NCBI GenBank assembly: GCA_947626755.1
Contig: CANQTP010000020.1
Location: 1 to 41,794, forward strand
DNA: 41,794 nucleotides
Reading direction: 5' to 3'
From: an uncultured Clostridia bacterium
Lineage (GTDB): Bacteria; Bacillota; Clostridia; Oscillospirales; Ruminococcaceae
Under the pieces are notes generated by a model. It saw nothing but the letters and a program-made list of their open reading frames with translations, searched no databases and was not told where the DNA came from. Made by a program: the position numbers and the translations under genes. How positions within the stretch are numbered: the first letter of the stretch is position 1; each line of letters starts with the position of its first letter. Shown in pieces: positions 7,634-16,608 of the stretch.

Positions 7634-8647
7634 TTAAGTAAAATTATATATCAGATTTGCCGCGACTCCTGCAATAAGTGCTGCCGCCGAAAAGCATATC
7701 ACTATCTTATATTCGGAAAATCCGCACATTTCAAAGTGATGATGTATGGGCGACATTTTGAAAAGCCGCTTGCCTTTTGTTATCTTGAAATATGTTACCT
7801 GTATAACCACAGAAAGCGCTTCGATAATATATACTATCGCAACTATCGCAAGAATTATATGCTGATGCATTGCAAAACCTATTGCGCATACCGAACCGCC
7901 GAGGAACATCGAGCCTGTATCCCCCATAAAAACTTTTGCGGGGTGAAGGTTCCAGATCAGGAATCCCAGACAGCCCCCTGCCAGTGCCATTGAGAATATT
8001 GAGTATTCCCATTCGCCCATAGCCGCGCAGAGCATTACAAAGGAAAGCCCCGCAACTATCGTTACCGAACCGCAAAGCCCGTCAATGCCGTCCGTAAGAT
8101 TTACCGCATTTGTCAGGAAAATAAGGTACAGCACCATTATCGGGTAGTAGAATATCCCGAAGTCAACATAGCCTATCACGGGGAAATATATATCCGTGTA
8201 GGTATCTCCCAGCAGGTACAGAACGTAAAGGAACGCAGCACTGAAAATAAACTGCATTATCAGTTTCTGTTTCGGACGAAGCCCGAGATTCTGCTTTTTT
8301 ACAGCTTTGATGTAGTCGTCAATAAATCCTATCCCCGCATTCAGAATCGCAAATCCGAAGCCTGCCAGCAGCTTGTAAAGCTGAGTCATATCGGGAACAT
8401 ATCCTATCCGCATGATATGCCAGCGGTACAGAGCATATCCCACCGCCGCCGCGATCGCCGAACCGATAATGAACATGAACCCGCCCATTATGGGAGTTCC
8501 CTGTTTATCCTTGTGCCATGCGGGACCCTTCTCGTAAATAGTCTGACCAAAATGTATCTTTTTAAGCAGCGGAATGAGAAAAATTCCCGTCAGTGCCGAT
8601 ATTCCGAAAGCGACTATCGCAACTATCATATTTATCCAGAATGGCAT
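7634..8647 (-). CDS. mraY: MraY, phospho-MurNAc-pentapeptide transferase
   Basis: MraY transfers phospho-MurNAc-pentapeptide to undecaprenyl phosphate, giving lipid I. The 337-residue protein has about ten membrane helices and the family signatures: an aspartate pair in FIDDYIK, NAVNLTDGIDG, the Mg-binding FMGDTGS and the histidine loop MSPIHHHFE. The start ATG has AAAAGGAG 7 bases upstream. It begins 23 bases after the murE-murF stop. No regulatory site is seen in front of it, so it is read with the cluster. Confidence 0.97.
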   Translation of the reverse strand: MPFWINMIVAIVAFGISALTGIFLIPLLKKIHFGQTIYEKGPAWHKDKQGTPIMGGFMFIIGSAIAAAVGYALYRWHIMRIGYVPDMTQLYKLLAGFGFAILNAGIGFIDDYIKAVKKQNLGLRPKQKLIMQFIFSAAFLYVLYLLGDTYTDIYFPVIGYVDFGIFYYPIMVLYLIFLTNAVNLTDGIDGLCGSVTIVAGLSFVMLCAAMGEWEYSIFSMALAGGCLGFLIWNLHPAKVFMGDTGSMFLGGSVCAIGFAMHQHIILAIVAIVYIIEALSVVIQVTYFKITKGKRLFKMSPIHHHFEMCGFSEYKIVICFSAAALIAGVAANLIYNFT

Positions 8648-8670
8648 ATACTATCTCCTTTTCGTGACTG

Positions 8671-11562
8671 TCAGCAGTCCTTGTAGAATTCCTCCATAAG
8701 TTCTTCCATGTGCATACCTCTGCTGGCTTTGAAAAGAACTATATCATTAGGTTTCAATTTGTATTTCAGGAAGTTCAGCACCATGCGCTTATCCTCCGAA
8801 CAGCCTGCGTGCATACCCAGTTCGTCCGCGCGCTTTGCAATATATTTTGCGTTCTTTCCGTAGCAGACAAGTATGTCAACGCCTTTCTTTACCACAAATT
8901 CCCCTATCTGCTCATGGAATTCCGGAGACTTTTCGCCCAGTTCAAGCATATCCCCCAGAACGGCAACACGTCTGCCGCCCTTTGCGGGAGTCATTTCGCA
9001 GAGAACTTCTATCGCCGCTTTTACCGACGACGGCGAAGCGTTGTAGCAGTCTGCGATAACAAGCTGTTCTCCCCGCCGCTGAACGTGCTGGCGCAGCGAA
9101 TCGGGCTGGAATCCCACAAGCATTTCCGCAGCCGCAACAGGATCGCAGCCAAGCGTAACGGCGGTGCTTATTGCCGCAAGGGCATTGTAGATATTATGCC
9201 TTCCCAGACTGAAAAGCGTAACATCGCAGATGATCTCGCCTTTATGCCTGAGATGGAAAAACGATCTGTCTTTGTAAAGAGCGATGTCCACCGCTCGGAA
9301 GTCCGCTTTTGTGTTGTCAATCGCATATGTTACCACAGGACGTGTATCCTCGTAATGTTCCTTCATCGGCGCAAGCAGCGGATCATCATAATTGATGATA
9401 AGCGGAGCAGTTCTCTCCGCGCCTTTGAGGATCTCCAGCTTCGCGTGCAGTATACCTTCCTGAGAGCCTAACTTCTCCATATGAGCATAGCCGATGTTTG
9501 TTATCAGACAAGCCGTGGGGTGAGTCGCTCTTGAAATTCTTTCTATCTCGCCGAAATCGGACATTCCCATTTCAATAACGGCAGCTTCGCAGCTTGAATT
9601 CATCTTGAAAAGCGTCTGCGGAACGCCTATTTCGTTGTTATGGTTGCTTTCGGTCTTGAAAACGCTGTACTTGCAGGAAAGTGCAAGTGCGGTCATTTCC
9701 TTTGTGGTGGTCTTTCCCACGCTTCCCGTGATCCCCACAACAATGGGACTGAATTTCATTCTGAAATATCTTGCAAGGTCAAGAAGCGCCTTTCTTGTGC
9801 TTTTAACGACTATGCTCGGAACATCGGGAAGCGAACGTTCGGTGATCGCGGCTATAGCTCCCCTTTCCACAGTCTCCCGCGCAAAGTCGTGTCCGTCAAA
9901 ACGCTCTCCCTTTATGGCAATGAAAATTCCTCCGGGAATAACATTTCTTGAGTCGGTAAAAACGCTTGTCATAGGTATTTTGCGGTCAAATTCCCGCAGA
10001 TTCATGGGCTTTCCGCCTGTGGCGTCCATGATCTCGGTAATGGAAATAAGTTCCTGTATATTTGGATTGTAACGCTTTTTCTTGTAGCTGTGGAGAACGT
10101 CCGCAACAATTTCCCGCTCGTCAAAATGAATGTGTACTCCGCCGTCAAGTATCTGATAATCTTCATGTCCTTTGCCAGCAAGAACGATTATATCGCCTTT
10201 TTCCGCAAGAGTAATTGCGCGGCGGATAGCGGCTTTGCGGTCGGTGATGCGTATATAGGGCTTTGTAAAGGAAAGTCCCGAAATTATATCGTCAATTATC
10301 GCGTTAGGATCTTCATTTCTGGGGTTGTCGGAAGTTATGATAAGTATGTCGGAATATTTCTCCGCCGCCTGTGCCATAAGCGGACGTTTTGTCTTGTCTC
10401 TGTCTCCGCCGCAGCCGAAAAGCGTTATAAGGCGTCCCTTGCAGTTCTCCTTGATGTTAGGCAGAACATTTTCCAGTGCGTCGGGGGAATGGGCATAGTC
10501 GCATATCACCATGAAATCCTTGCCCGTGGGGATAATTTCGCAGCGACCTTTAACGCCTTTGAAAGACGTCACTGCGGACATTATCGAGTTCATTCCCATG
10601 CTGAGAACGAGACAGGCAGCAATTGCCGCCAGAGCATTTGAAACGTTGTATGCGCCTATCATGTTCAGGCTGAACGGGTATCTTTTACCCGAGCTTTCGC
10701 CCTTTACCCAGAACTTGGTTGCACCGTCCGAAAATTTTACGGAATCCGCCGTAAGGTCTGCTTTCTGTCCCTTGGTGGAGAAGGAAATTCTCCTTACGTT
10801 CGGGTACTGTGAAAGCTCCTTGTACATACGCATACCGTATTCGTCATCAATGTTGATGATGGCAGTTTCGCAGTGTTCGGTGAAAAGCTTTTTCTTGGCT
10901 TCAAAGTAGTTGGACATATTGATGTGATAGTCCAGATGATCCCGGGTAAGATTTGTAAATATGGCAACTCTGAACATTGCAGGACCTATGCGGTTCTGCG
11001 CGAGAGCAAATGAGGAAACTTCCATTACAACGCAGTCGCAGCCGCTTTTTGCCATTTCGTAGAACAGCTTGTAAAGCTCGTACACTCTGGGTGTAGTGGG
11101 AGTTGCTCCGTCCGTCTCCACGGGAACGCCGTTTATCAGCGCGCCTGTGGTGCCGATAAATCCGACTTTGTGTCCTTTATCCATAAGGATAGCTTTTATC
11201 ATAGTTGCAATAGTGGTCTTGCCGTTAGTGCCCGTAACGCCGATAAGCTTCATGCGGCGTTCGGGGTGATTGAACCATATTGCGCAGAGATGTCCGTAAA
11301 AAGTCCGCGTGTCCTTGACAATTATCTGATCTCCGCAGCCGATGTCATGATCGGTGACAACGCAGAGCGCGCCCTTTGAAAGCATCTCCTCAGCGTGATC
11401 GTGTCCGTCAAAGCGGGATCCTTTTACGCAGACGAAAACAAAGCCTGCGGTCACATCATCGGTATTGTCGGTAACTCCCGCAACGACTGCTTTTGTGTTT
11501 TTCACTTTAGCCTCTATGGGCATAGCTTTTCCAGCTTCTTCAAGAAGCTCGTCAAGTCTCAT
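8671..11562 (-). CDS. murE-murF: fused MurE-MurF ligase
   Basis: One frame encodes two consecutive Mur ligases. The first half (about 1-480) is MurE: ATP loop VTGTNGKTT near 112, SDNPRNEDP near residue 405. The DNPR motif is the signature of enzymes that add meso-diaminopimelate. The second half (about 495-963) is MurF, adding D-Ala-D-Ala: its own ATP loop GITGSVGKTTTKE, ESNHNNEIG and NYNDDP-like NYDDPLLAP. A short Lys-rich linker joins them. The frame opens at a TTG (11607) inside the upstream PBP gene, but ATG 11562 with AGGGGG 9 bases upstream is the better start and overlaps the PBP stop by few bases. In most bacteria these are two genes. The open frame runs uninterrupted through the junction, so this is a true fusion and not a missed stop. 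Confidence 0.95.
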   Translation of the reverse strand: MRLDELLEEAGKAMPIEAKVKNTKAVVAGVTDNTDDVTAGFVFVCVKGSRFDGHDHAEEMLSKGALCVVTDHDIGCGDQIIVKDTRTFYGHLCAIWFNHPERRMKLIGVTGTNGKTTIATMIKAILMDKGHKVGFIGTTGALINGVPVETDGATPTTPRVYELYKLFYEMAKSGCDCVVMEVSSFALAQNRIGPAMFRVAIFTNLTRDHLDYHINMSNYFEAKKKLFTEHCETAIINIDDEYGMRMYKELSQYPNVRRISFSTKGQKADLTADSVKFSDGATKFWVKGESSGKRYPFSLNMIGAYNVSNALAAIAACLVLSMGMNSIMSAVTSFKGVKGRCEIIPTGKDFMVICDYAHSPDALENVLPNIKENCKGRLITLFGCGGDRDKTKRPLMAQAAEKYSDILIITSDNPRNEDPNAIIDDIISGLSFTKPYIRITDRKAAIRRAITLAEKGDIIVLAGKGHEDYQILDGGVHIHFDEREIVADVLHSYKKKRYNPNIQELISITEIMDATGGKPMNLREFDRKIPMTSVFTDSRNVIPGGIFIAIKGERFDGHDFARETVERGAIAAITERSLPDVPSIVVKSTRKALLDLARYFRMKFSPIVVGITGSVGKTTTKEMTALALSCKYSVFKTESNHNNEIGVPQTLFKMNSSCEAAVIEMGMSDFGEIERISRATHPTACLITNIGYAHMEKLGSQEGILHAKLEILKGAERTAPLIINYDDPLLAPMKEHYEDTRPVVTYAIDNTKADFRAVDIALYKDRSFFHLRHKGEIICDVTLFSLGRHNIYNALAAISTAVTLGCDPVAAAEMLVGFQPDSLRQHVQRRGEQLVIADCYNASPSSVKAAIEVLCEMTPAKGGRRVAVLGDMLELGEKSPEFHEQIGEFVVKKGVDILVCYGKNAKYIAKRADELGMHAGCSEDKRMVLNFLKYKLKPNDIVLFKASRGMHMEELMEEFYKDC

Positions 11563-11584
11563 TCGGAACAGCCCCCTTGAAAAT

Positions 11585-13918
11585 TTATCCCTGATCCTTA
11601 ACAACAAATGTGACTTCGATAATAGTTCCCGCGGGAACTATATTTCCCTCTGCATAATTCTGACTGTAGGCAATGGCACCGCTGTGATTTGCCGCGCCGT
11701 CGCCGACTTTGAAGTTAAGATCGGCATTTGTAAGTATTGTATTTACATCAGACACACTGTATCCGATAACATTCGGAACGGTGGTGTATTCTGTTTCGTA
11801 ATTTTCTTCGGTGTAAAGAATTACCTTTCCGTTTCTGGGAATGGAACTTCCCTTTGCGGGAACTTGTGCAACAACTTTATCGCCGTCACCTATTACGGTG
11901 ACTTGCAGCGACTGAGTTTCCAGCGTGGACTTTGCAACATCAACGAGCTGTCCTTCAACGGAAGGAAGTTTAACGCCCATTGCTTCAAGTTCCTCTTCGG
12001 TATATTCGGGATAATATCCCAGATATGGAAGTGCTTCTTTAAGAACATTAGTTACCGCAGGAACGGCAACGATGCTTCCGTAATACATAAGTGCGCCGTT
12101 CTGATCCCGCGCAGTAGGTTCATCGACCATAACGAGCAGGATAATTTCGGGATCGTCCGCAGGCGCGAAAGCGCAGTATGAAGCAACATACAGGTCACTG
12201 ACTCCCGTCTGGTTCATCTTGTCCTGCTTTTCGGAAGTACCCGACTTTCCGCCTATGGAATAGCCTTTTATGTAAGCGTTTGAACCGCCTTTGGTGTTTA
12301 CTACCGATTCAAGCACCTGCCGCATGGTCGCGGAAGTTTCCTCCGAAATTACCTGACGTTTTATGGAAGGTTCTGTAGTTTTTACAACATTTCCGTTAGG
12401 ATCTACTATCTTGCTGACAACGTATGGAGTTACAAGATACCCGCCGTTCACCACAGCGGCATAAGCGGTTATCATCTGGATAGCCGTTACCTTGTTTGTC
12501 TGACCGAAGGCACTGGAAGCAAGTTCAACAGGACCTTTTTCTCTTGTGTCGATGGATATACTTGTCGCTTCTCCGGGAAGATCTATCCCCGTAGGCTCGT
12601 CAAGTCCGAAAGCCTTGAAATAGTCGGAGAATTTATCCTTGCCGAGGAGCAAACCTATCTGAATGAAAACAGGGTTGCAGGAGTTTGTCATAGCAGTAGT
12701 AAAATCCTGCGTTCCGTGGGCATATCCCGACCAGCAGTGCATAAGCTGTCCCGCAACGTCTATTTCCCAGTTGCAGGTAAATGTGGAATTTACGGAGATC
12801 ACTTTTTCCTCTAAAGCCGCAGAACCTGTAACTACCTTGAATACCGAACCCGGATAGTAAGGCTCGGTAACGGCTTTGTTTTTCCACTGCTGTTCGCGAA
12901 GAGAAACGTACATGGCGTTGTACTCTTCCTCATCGGTTATTCCCGAAAGTTTTGCAATATCGGCAGGAGCGTAAAGGGAATTCCTGTCGTTTATATCAAA
13001 TCCGGGGGAACTTGCCATTGCAAGAACGGCTCCCGTATTGACATTCATCATAACGGCGCAGGCACGGCAGGCAGGAGCATGAGCCTGTACCTGCTGATCC
13101 AGATATTTTTCCACCATGTGCTGAAGGGTGTTGTCTATGGTGAGGTAAACGGAGTTACCGTCCTGAGCGTCATAGATCTTATCATTTTTATAGGGCATGG
13201 CGTTTCCGTAAGCGTCGGTAGCGGAAATTATCTTTCCGTCAACGCCTTTAAGGTAGTCGTTGTAATAGGATTCAATGCCGTAAACACCGTCTCCGTCATA
13301 GTTGGTAAAACCTATTACCGCCGCTGCCATTTCTCCCTGCGGATAATATCTTTTAGTATCGGGATCAAGATATATAAGATCCCCGAGTCCTTCTTCCGCC
13401 GCTCGGGCAAGTATCTTGTCGGCGACAGGCTTTTCAATGGATTTTGCAATGCAGGCCCACTGACTTGTCTCTCCGTTCTCGGTAAGTTTCTTCACCGCAT
13501 CGTCATAGCTGACGTCCGCTATTGCGCCAAGTTCTTCGCTGAGGATATTTGCCGCGGCTTTGGTCATTCTTTCGGATTCAAGAACGCCGTCGGTCATATA
13601 TTCGTCGATCTGTCCGTTCTTTGCGGCTTTGGCTTCGTCCTGCTGTTTTTCGTAAATGCGGCGGGGGTTCACGTTTACGGAATAGACCGTTGCGGACTGG
13701 GCAAGGATATTGCCGTTGGTATCGTAAATGCTGCCGCGGTTAGCCTTGACGATGGTGCTTTTGAATTGGTTCTCATTGGCAAGAGCCTGATATTTTGCGT
13801 TGTCGGTAATAGATGTTTTGAAAAGATTTACAACGATAAATCCTGCAAAAATAAGCAGAACAGGAAGAACTATACCGTTCAGCTTGAATCTCATCTTCTG
13901 CGTAGGCTGATATGACAA
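11585..13918 (-). CDS. pbpB: class B penicillin-binding protein with PASTA domains
   Basis: This is the septal transpeptidase that cross-links peptidoglycan with FtsW. The 777-residue protein has one N-terminal membrane span (about 14-34), a PBP dimerisation domain, a transpeptidase domain with Ser358 in GSVFK, the SCN triad in MTNSCNP and the KSGT box in GGKSGTSEKQ, then two PASTA domains (about 645-777). Two PASTA domains resemble Bacillus PBP2B more than the sporulation PBP SpoVD, which has one. The start is a TTG with AAAGGAG about 10 bases upstream; the next candidate, ATG at 13894, has no ribosome site. It follows ftsL after a 78-base gap with a hairpin. The last codons overlap the murE start region. 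Confidence 0.95.
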   Translation of the reverse strand: MSYQPTQKMRFKLNGIVLPVLLIFAGFIVVNLFKTSITDNAKYQALANENQFKSTIVKANRGSIYDTNGNILAQSATVYSVNVNPRRIYEKQQDEAKAAKNGQIDEYMTDGVLESERMTKAAANILSEELGAIADVSYDDAVKKLTENGETSQWACIAKSIEKPVADKILARAAEEGLGDLIYLDPDTKRYYPQGEMAAAVIGFTNYDGDGVYGIESYYNDYLKGVDGKIISATDAYGNAMPYKNDKIYDAQDGNSVYLTIDNTLQHMVEKYLDQQVQAHAPACRACAVMMNVNTGAVLAMASSPGFDINDRNSLYAPADIAKLSGITDEEEYNAMYVSLREQQWKNKAVTEPYYPGSVFKVVTGSAALEEKVISVNSTFTCNWEIDVAGQLMHCWSGYAHGTQDFTTAMTNSCNPVFIQIGLLLGKDKFSDYFKAFGLDEPTGIDLPGEATSISIDTREKGPVELASSAFGQTNKVTAIQMITAYAAVVNGGYLVTPYVVSKIVDPNGNVVKTTEPSIKRQVISEETSATMRQVLESVVNTKGGSNAYIKGYSIGGKSGTSEKQDKMNQTGVSDLYVASYCAFAPADDPEIILLVMVDEPTARDQNGALMYYGSIVAVPAVTNVLKEALPYLGYYPEYTEEELEAMGVKLPSVEGQLVDVAKSTLETQSLQVTVIGDGDKVVAQVPAKGSSIPRNGKVILYTEENYETEYTTVPNVIGYSVSDVNTILTNADLNFKVGDGAANHSGAIAYSQNYAEGNIVPAGTIIEVTFVVKDQG

Positions 13919-13951
13919 AACCGCCGCGCTCCTTTCACAAATATTGATTTA

Positions 13952-13980
13952 AGGGCTGTATTATTTTAGTGTACAGCCCT
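13952..13980 (-). other. hairpin between ftsL and pbpB
   Basis: AGGGCTGTA and TACAGCCCT form a perfect 9-bp stem around an 11-base loop in the ftsL-pbpB gap. No T-run follows on the minus strand, so it is more likely a processing or mRNA-stability element than a full terminator. Confidence 0.45.
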
Positions 13981-13996
13981 GTTTCATACTATTGCA

Positions 13997-14455
13997 TCAG
14001 CCGCGGATATATTCCAGAAAGTCGTTAAAAGTATTTTTTATCCTTACAAAAATATTTTCCTCGTCCTTGGGAATATCCGCCGCGCTGCCGTTTGAAATGC
14101 TTACATATTCCACCTGTGATTTGTCGAGTTTCTGCATTCCCAGAACATTTTCCGCATAGTCCTCGATATATTTCAGCGCAGTCTTTTCCTCGATCTCCGA
14201 CTGCATACGGACGTTTTCGCTGGCAAGCATCTCAACATTCTTTGTCTGATTGGTTATTTCGTTATGAATGGACGCTTCTTCCACCTTGCTGTAGATAACT
14301 CCGCCCATCATCACTCCCACCGCAGTGACAAGAACTATCATCTTAGGCACGGAACCCGTGTCGGCGCGCCGTCTGCGCACCCGTATCTTAGGGGCTTTTT
14401 CGGGGGAAACGTCCTCGTATTTGGTAAGGTCATAGGCGAGATTGTTCTTACTCAT
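13997..14455 (-). CDS. ftsL: cell division protein FtsL
   Basis: This 152-residue protein has a basic cytoplasmic N-terminus (RVRRRRAD), one membrane span (about 38-56) and an extracellular coiled coil (about 58-95), the FtsL/DivIC layout. FtsL forms a complex with DivIC and FtsQ/DivIB that activates FtsW and its PBP. Its place between rsmH and the PBP gene is the classical ftsL position and decides between FtsL and DivIC. The C-terminal 50 residues beyond the coiled coil are longer than in many homologues. The ribosome site is weak: the nearest AAAGGA lies about 15 bases before the ATG. Confidence 0.85.
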   Translation of the reverse strand: MSKNNLAYDLTKYEDVSPEKAPKIRVRRRRADTGSVPKMIVLVTAVGVMMGGVIYSKVEEASIHNEITNQTKNVEMLASENVRMQSEIEEKTALKYIEDYAENVLGMQKLDKSQVEYVSISNGSAADIPKDEENIFVRIKNTFNDFLEYIRG

Positions 14456-14529
14456 CTTAAAGACCGCTGTTCCTTTCTTTTTTGCCGACGATCGGTGTAT
14501 TTCTGTTGATCGGCGGAGCTGTTCCTGTT

Positions 14530-15468
14530 CTACAATTTTTCTATGATACGGAGCTTTGCGCTTCTGCTTCTGTTGTTTTCCGCAAGCTCCCGTTCCGAAG
14601 CTTCTATAGGTTTTTTATTTATAAGCTTTCCCCGGGGAGTTCTTCCGCATACGCATTGCGGGAAATCGGGCGGACATATGCAGCCTTTGCAGAAAGATGC
14701 AAAACGCTGTTTCACTATTCTGTCCTCAAGTGAATGGAAAGTTATCACGCAGAGCCGTCCGCCGCTTTTCAGAAGTTCAAAAGCTGCGTCCAGACCCTTG
14801 TCAAGATGTTCAAATTCATGGTTGACAGCTATCCGCAGTGCCTGAAATGTCTTTTTGCAGGGATTCTTGTCACGCTTGAATTTTGCAGGAACGGCGCGTC
14901 CGATAATATCTGCAAGCTCTCCCGTTGTTTCAATGGGCTTGTCCTCTCTTTGGCGGATAATTTCCGCGGCTATCTTCCTGCTGAATTTCTCTTCGCCGTA
15001 TTCAAAGAATATCCTGCTCAGTTCCTCCTCGGAAAGGCTGTTAACAAGATCGGCGGCTGTTTCGCCCTCCTGCGACATTCTCATGTCAAGGGGCGCGTCA
15101 AGGCGGTAGGAAAACCCCCGTTCCGCCGCGTCAAGCTGATGAGAGGAGACTCCAAGATCGAGAAGTATGCCGTCCGTGGCGGAAATTCCTTCCGCCGCGG
15201 CAATTTCCGCAATATCGGAATAATTTCCGTAAACTACCTTTGCATTGTAGGGTGAAAGCCGTTCCGAAGCGGCTTTTACCGCATCGGGATCACGGTCTAT
15301 TCCCAGAAGCCGTCCTGCCGTGAGCCGTTTTGCTATCTGTTCGGAATGTCCCCCGCCGCCGCAGGTGCCGTCAATGTAAACCCCGCCCGGCTTTATGTTA
15401 AGCCCGTCCAGAGTTTCATTCAGAAGCACGGGAACGTGAGAAAATCCCGATGAATTTATTTTATCCAT
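14530..15468 (-). CDS. rsmH: 16S rRNA (cytosine-N4)-methyltransferase RsmH
   Basis: RsmH (MraW) methylates N4 of C1402 in 16S rRNA. The 312-residue protein shows the N-terminal HVPVLLNETLDGL, the SAM-binding YIDGTCGGGGHS, DGILLDLGVSSHQLD, and the C-terminal CVITFHSLEDRIVKQ, all typical of the family, plus a cysteine pair in CKGCICPPDFPQC seen in Firmicutes members. AAAGGA precedes the ATG. It begins 20 bases after the mraZ stop, the standard arrangement at the head of the dcw cluster. Confidence 0.97.
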   Translation of the reverse strand: MDKINSSGFSHVPVLLNETLDGLNIKPGGVYIDGTCGGGGHSEQIAKRLTAGRLLGIDRDPDAVKAASERLSPYNAKVVYGNYSDIAEIAAAEGISATDGILLDLGVSSHQLDAAERGFSYRLDAPLDMRMSQEGETAADLVNSLSEEELSRIFFEYGEEKFSRKIAAEIIRQREDKPIETTGELADIIGRAVPAKFKRDKNPCKKTFQALRIAVNHEFEHLDKGLDAAFELLKSGGRLCVITFHSLEDRIVKQRFASFCKGCICPPDFPQCVCGRTPRGKLINKKPIEASERELAENNRSRSAKLRIIEKL

Positions 15469-15488
15469 ATTTATCCTTTTTATTTATA

Positions 15489-15917
15489 TCAGAAAGAAAT
15501 ATCTTCCAGAGCTTCTGCAAGAACTTCCTCGGTGATCTGTTCGCTGAACGCCTTAAATTTAGCGCTGTCCCAGATCTCGGCATGATTTATAACACCGATA
15601 ACGGTAACATCGTGGTCAAGGCAGGCGTGTTCCCGAAGATACGGGGGAACGAGGATACGTCCCTGACTGTCGGGTTCAACAAGCGCCGCTTTTGCGATAA
15701 GGATCTTGGCGGCATTTGCCTTTTTGCCTGTAAGGGCGCGGAGCTTGTCATTGAAAATTTCCCACTCGTCCTCGGAATAAACGTAAAGGCAGTTATCCAC
15801 ACCGATAGTAACGATAAAGCGTTCGCCAAGCCGTTCGCGCAGTTTAGCGGGGAACGCCATGCGTCCCTTTGCGTCGATGGTATGTTCATAAGTACCCATA
15901 AGCGAATGACTTGCCAT
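15489..15917 (-). CDS. mraZ: transcriptional regulator MraZ
   Basis: MraZ is a double SpoVT/AbrB-like DNA-binding protein that represses its own dcw cluster. The 142-residue protein contains both conserved copies, YEHTIDAKGRMAFPAKLRE and LVEPDSQGRILVPPYLRE. The ATG has AAGGAAG upstream. It is the first gene of the cluster, and directly in front are a good promoter, repeats of the AAAGTGGTGAA type that fit an MraZ operator, and a leader hairpin. Autoregulation is inferred from these sites and from studied MraZ proteins. Confidence 0.96.
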   Translation of the reverse strand: MASHSLMGTYEHTIDAKGRMAFPAKLRERLGERFIVTIGVDNCLYVYSEDEWEIFNDKLRALTGKKANAAKILIAKAALVEPDSQGRILVPPYLREHACLDHDVTVIGVINHAEIWDSAKFKAFSEQITEEVLAEALEDISF

Positions 15918-15943
15918 GCTTTATCACTTCCTTTCAACGTGGA

Positions 15944-15966
15944 GTTTTCCACCGAGTGTGGAAAAC
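15944..15966 (-). other. leader hairpin of mraZ
   Basis: GTTTTCCAC and GTGGAAAAC form a perfect 9-bp stem around CGAGT in the mRNA leader, about 25 bases before the mraZ start. No T-run follows. It may protect the transcript end or be an additional protein site. Confidence 0.4.
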
Positions 15967-15976
15967 GTTGTGGAAA

Positions 15977-16019
15977 ATTCACCACTTTTCACCTTAAACC
16001 GGAGATAATTCACCACTTT
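15977..16019 (-). promoter_or_regulatory. probable MraZ operator repeats
   Basis: On the minus strand AAAGTGGTGAAT occurs twice (16019-16008 and 15988-15977), with a partial copy AAGGTGAA (15995-15988) between them. Copy starts are about 21 and 10 bases apart, that is, on one face of the helix. MraZ of other bacteria binds short direct repeats of AAAGTG/TGGG type just downstream of its promoter; the position, immediately after the predicted start of transcription, agrees. Confidence 0.7.
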
Positions 16020-16025
16020 AATGAT

Positions 16026-16054
16026 ATTATACACCATTCCCAAACAAAAAGCAA
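16026..16054 (-). promoter_or_regulatory. dcw cluster promoter
   Basis: TTGCTT and a perfect TATAAT are separated by 17 bases on the minus strand in front of mraZ. Transcription would start near 16019, at the edge of the operator repeats. Confidence 0.75.
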
Positions 16055-16254
16055 CCTTTGGACAAATTTGTCCCGACGATAAATAAAGAAATTTCCCGCC
16101 GAATTTTATGCAATTTGACAATACAATTTTACCGTTGGGAAATTAATAAAAATAATATACCTTTTGTTTATATAAAAATTCCCCGTAATTGCCATAATAG
16201 AAGCGATCACGGGGGATATACTATAAACAGAAAAATTTTTAGGGAGTGAACACT

Positions 16255-16455
16255 ATGGACGCAGGAAAAGCGATCATAAAGGAGTTGGACAGCAGGCTGA
16301 AAAAGCTTGAAAAGCACTATTCCGACAAAAAGGACACCGACGGCAACCCGCAGGCGGAGATGATCGCCGCCGAATCGAAGATCATAAACGCGGCTCTTGC
16401 CAACGAACTGCGTAGCCTTAAAGAGTTCGTACACGAGTCAATGCTTAATAATTAG
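16255..16455 (+). CDS. small protein of unknown function (66 aa)
   Basis: I do not recognise this gene. It is transcribed away from mraZ. The frame could open at GTG 16246, but ATG 16255 with AGGGAG 8 bases upstream is better, giving 66 residues. The product is charged and mostly helical (KELDSRLKKLEKHY, then AALANELRSLKEFVHES), with no signal peptide or membrane segment, and could form a short coiled coil. Its TAG stop merges with a GAGTTRA repeat array, which begins AGTTAAGAG directly after. I see no convincing promoter in the 200 bases upstream. The good ribosome site and codon use like the neighbours argue that it is real. Confidence 0.6.
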   Translation: MDAGKAIIKELDSRLKKLEKHYSDKKDTDGNPQAEMIAAESKIINAALANELRSLKEFVHESMLNN

Positions 16456-16570
16456 AGTTAAGAGTTAAGAGTTGAAAGTTGAGAGTTGAGAGCTGACGGT
16501 TTCTGTCAATATCTCAACTCTTAACTCTCAACTCTCAACTCTTTTAAAAACTCTTTGCTCTCAACTCTTG
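16456..16570. repeat. GAGTTRA heptamer repeat, inverted pair
   Basis: Heptamers of the form GAGTTAA or GAGTTGA run from 16456 to about 16491; after a 22-base core the same array appears inverted (about 16513-16541), with a further partial piece at 16557-16570. The arms can form one long hairpin behind the 66-residue gene and may act as its transcript end. Confidence 0.85.
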
Positions 16571-16572
16571 TA

Positions 16573-16608
16573 ATAATTACGCATTACGCATTACGAATTA
16601 CGAATTAT
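16573..16608. repeat. GTAATKC heptamer repeat, single arm
   Basis: Five heptamers of the GTAATGC/GTAATTC family read on the minus strand, starting at the prfB stop codon (TAA TTC GTA). It is directly adjacent to the GAGTTRA array, so the two families meet here between convergent genes. Confidence 0.85.

Noticed and set aside
14480-14520. Terminator between rsmH and ftsL
   Set aside because: A 9-bp stem with one mismatch exists, but no T-run follows on the coding strand, and the genes belong to one operon.
16456-16604. CRISPR-like array
   Set aside because: The units are 7-base tandem repeats with no unique spacers and no cas genes in the window.
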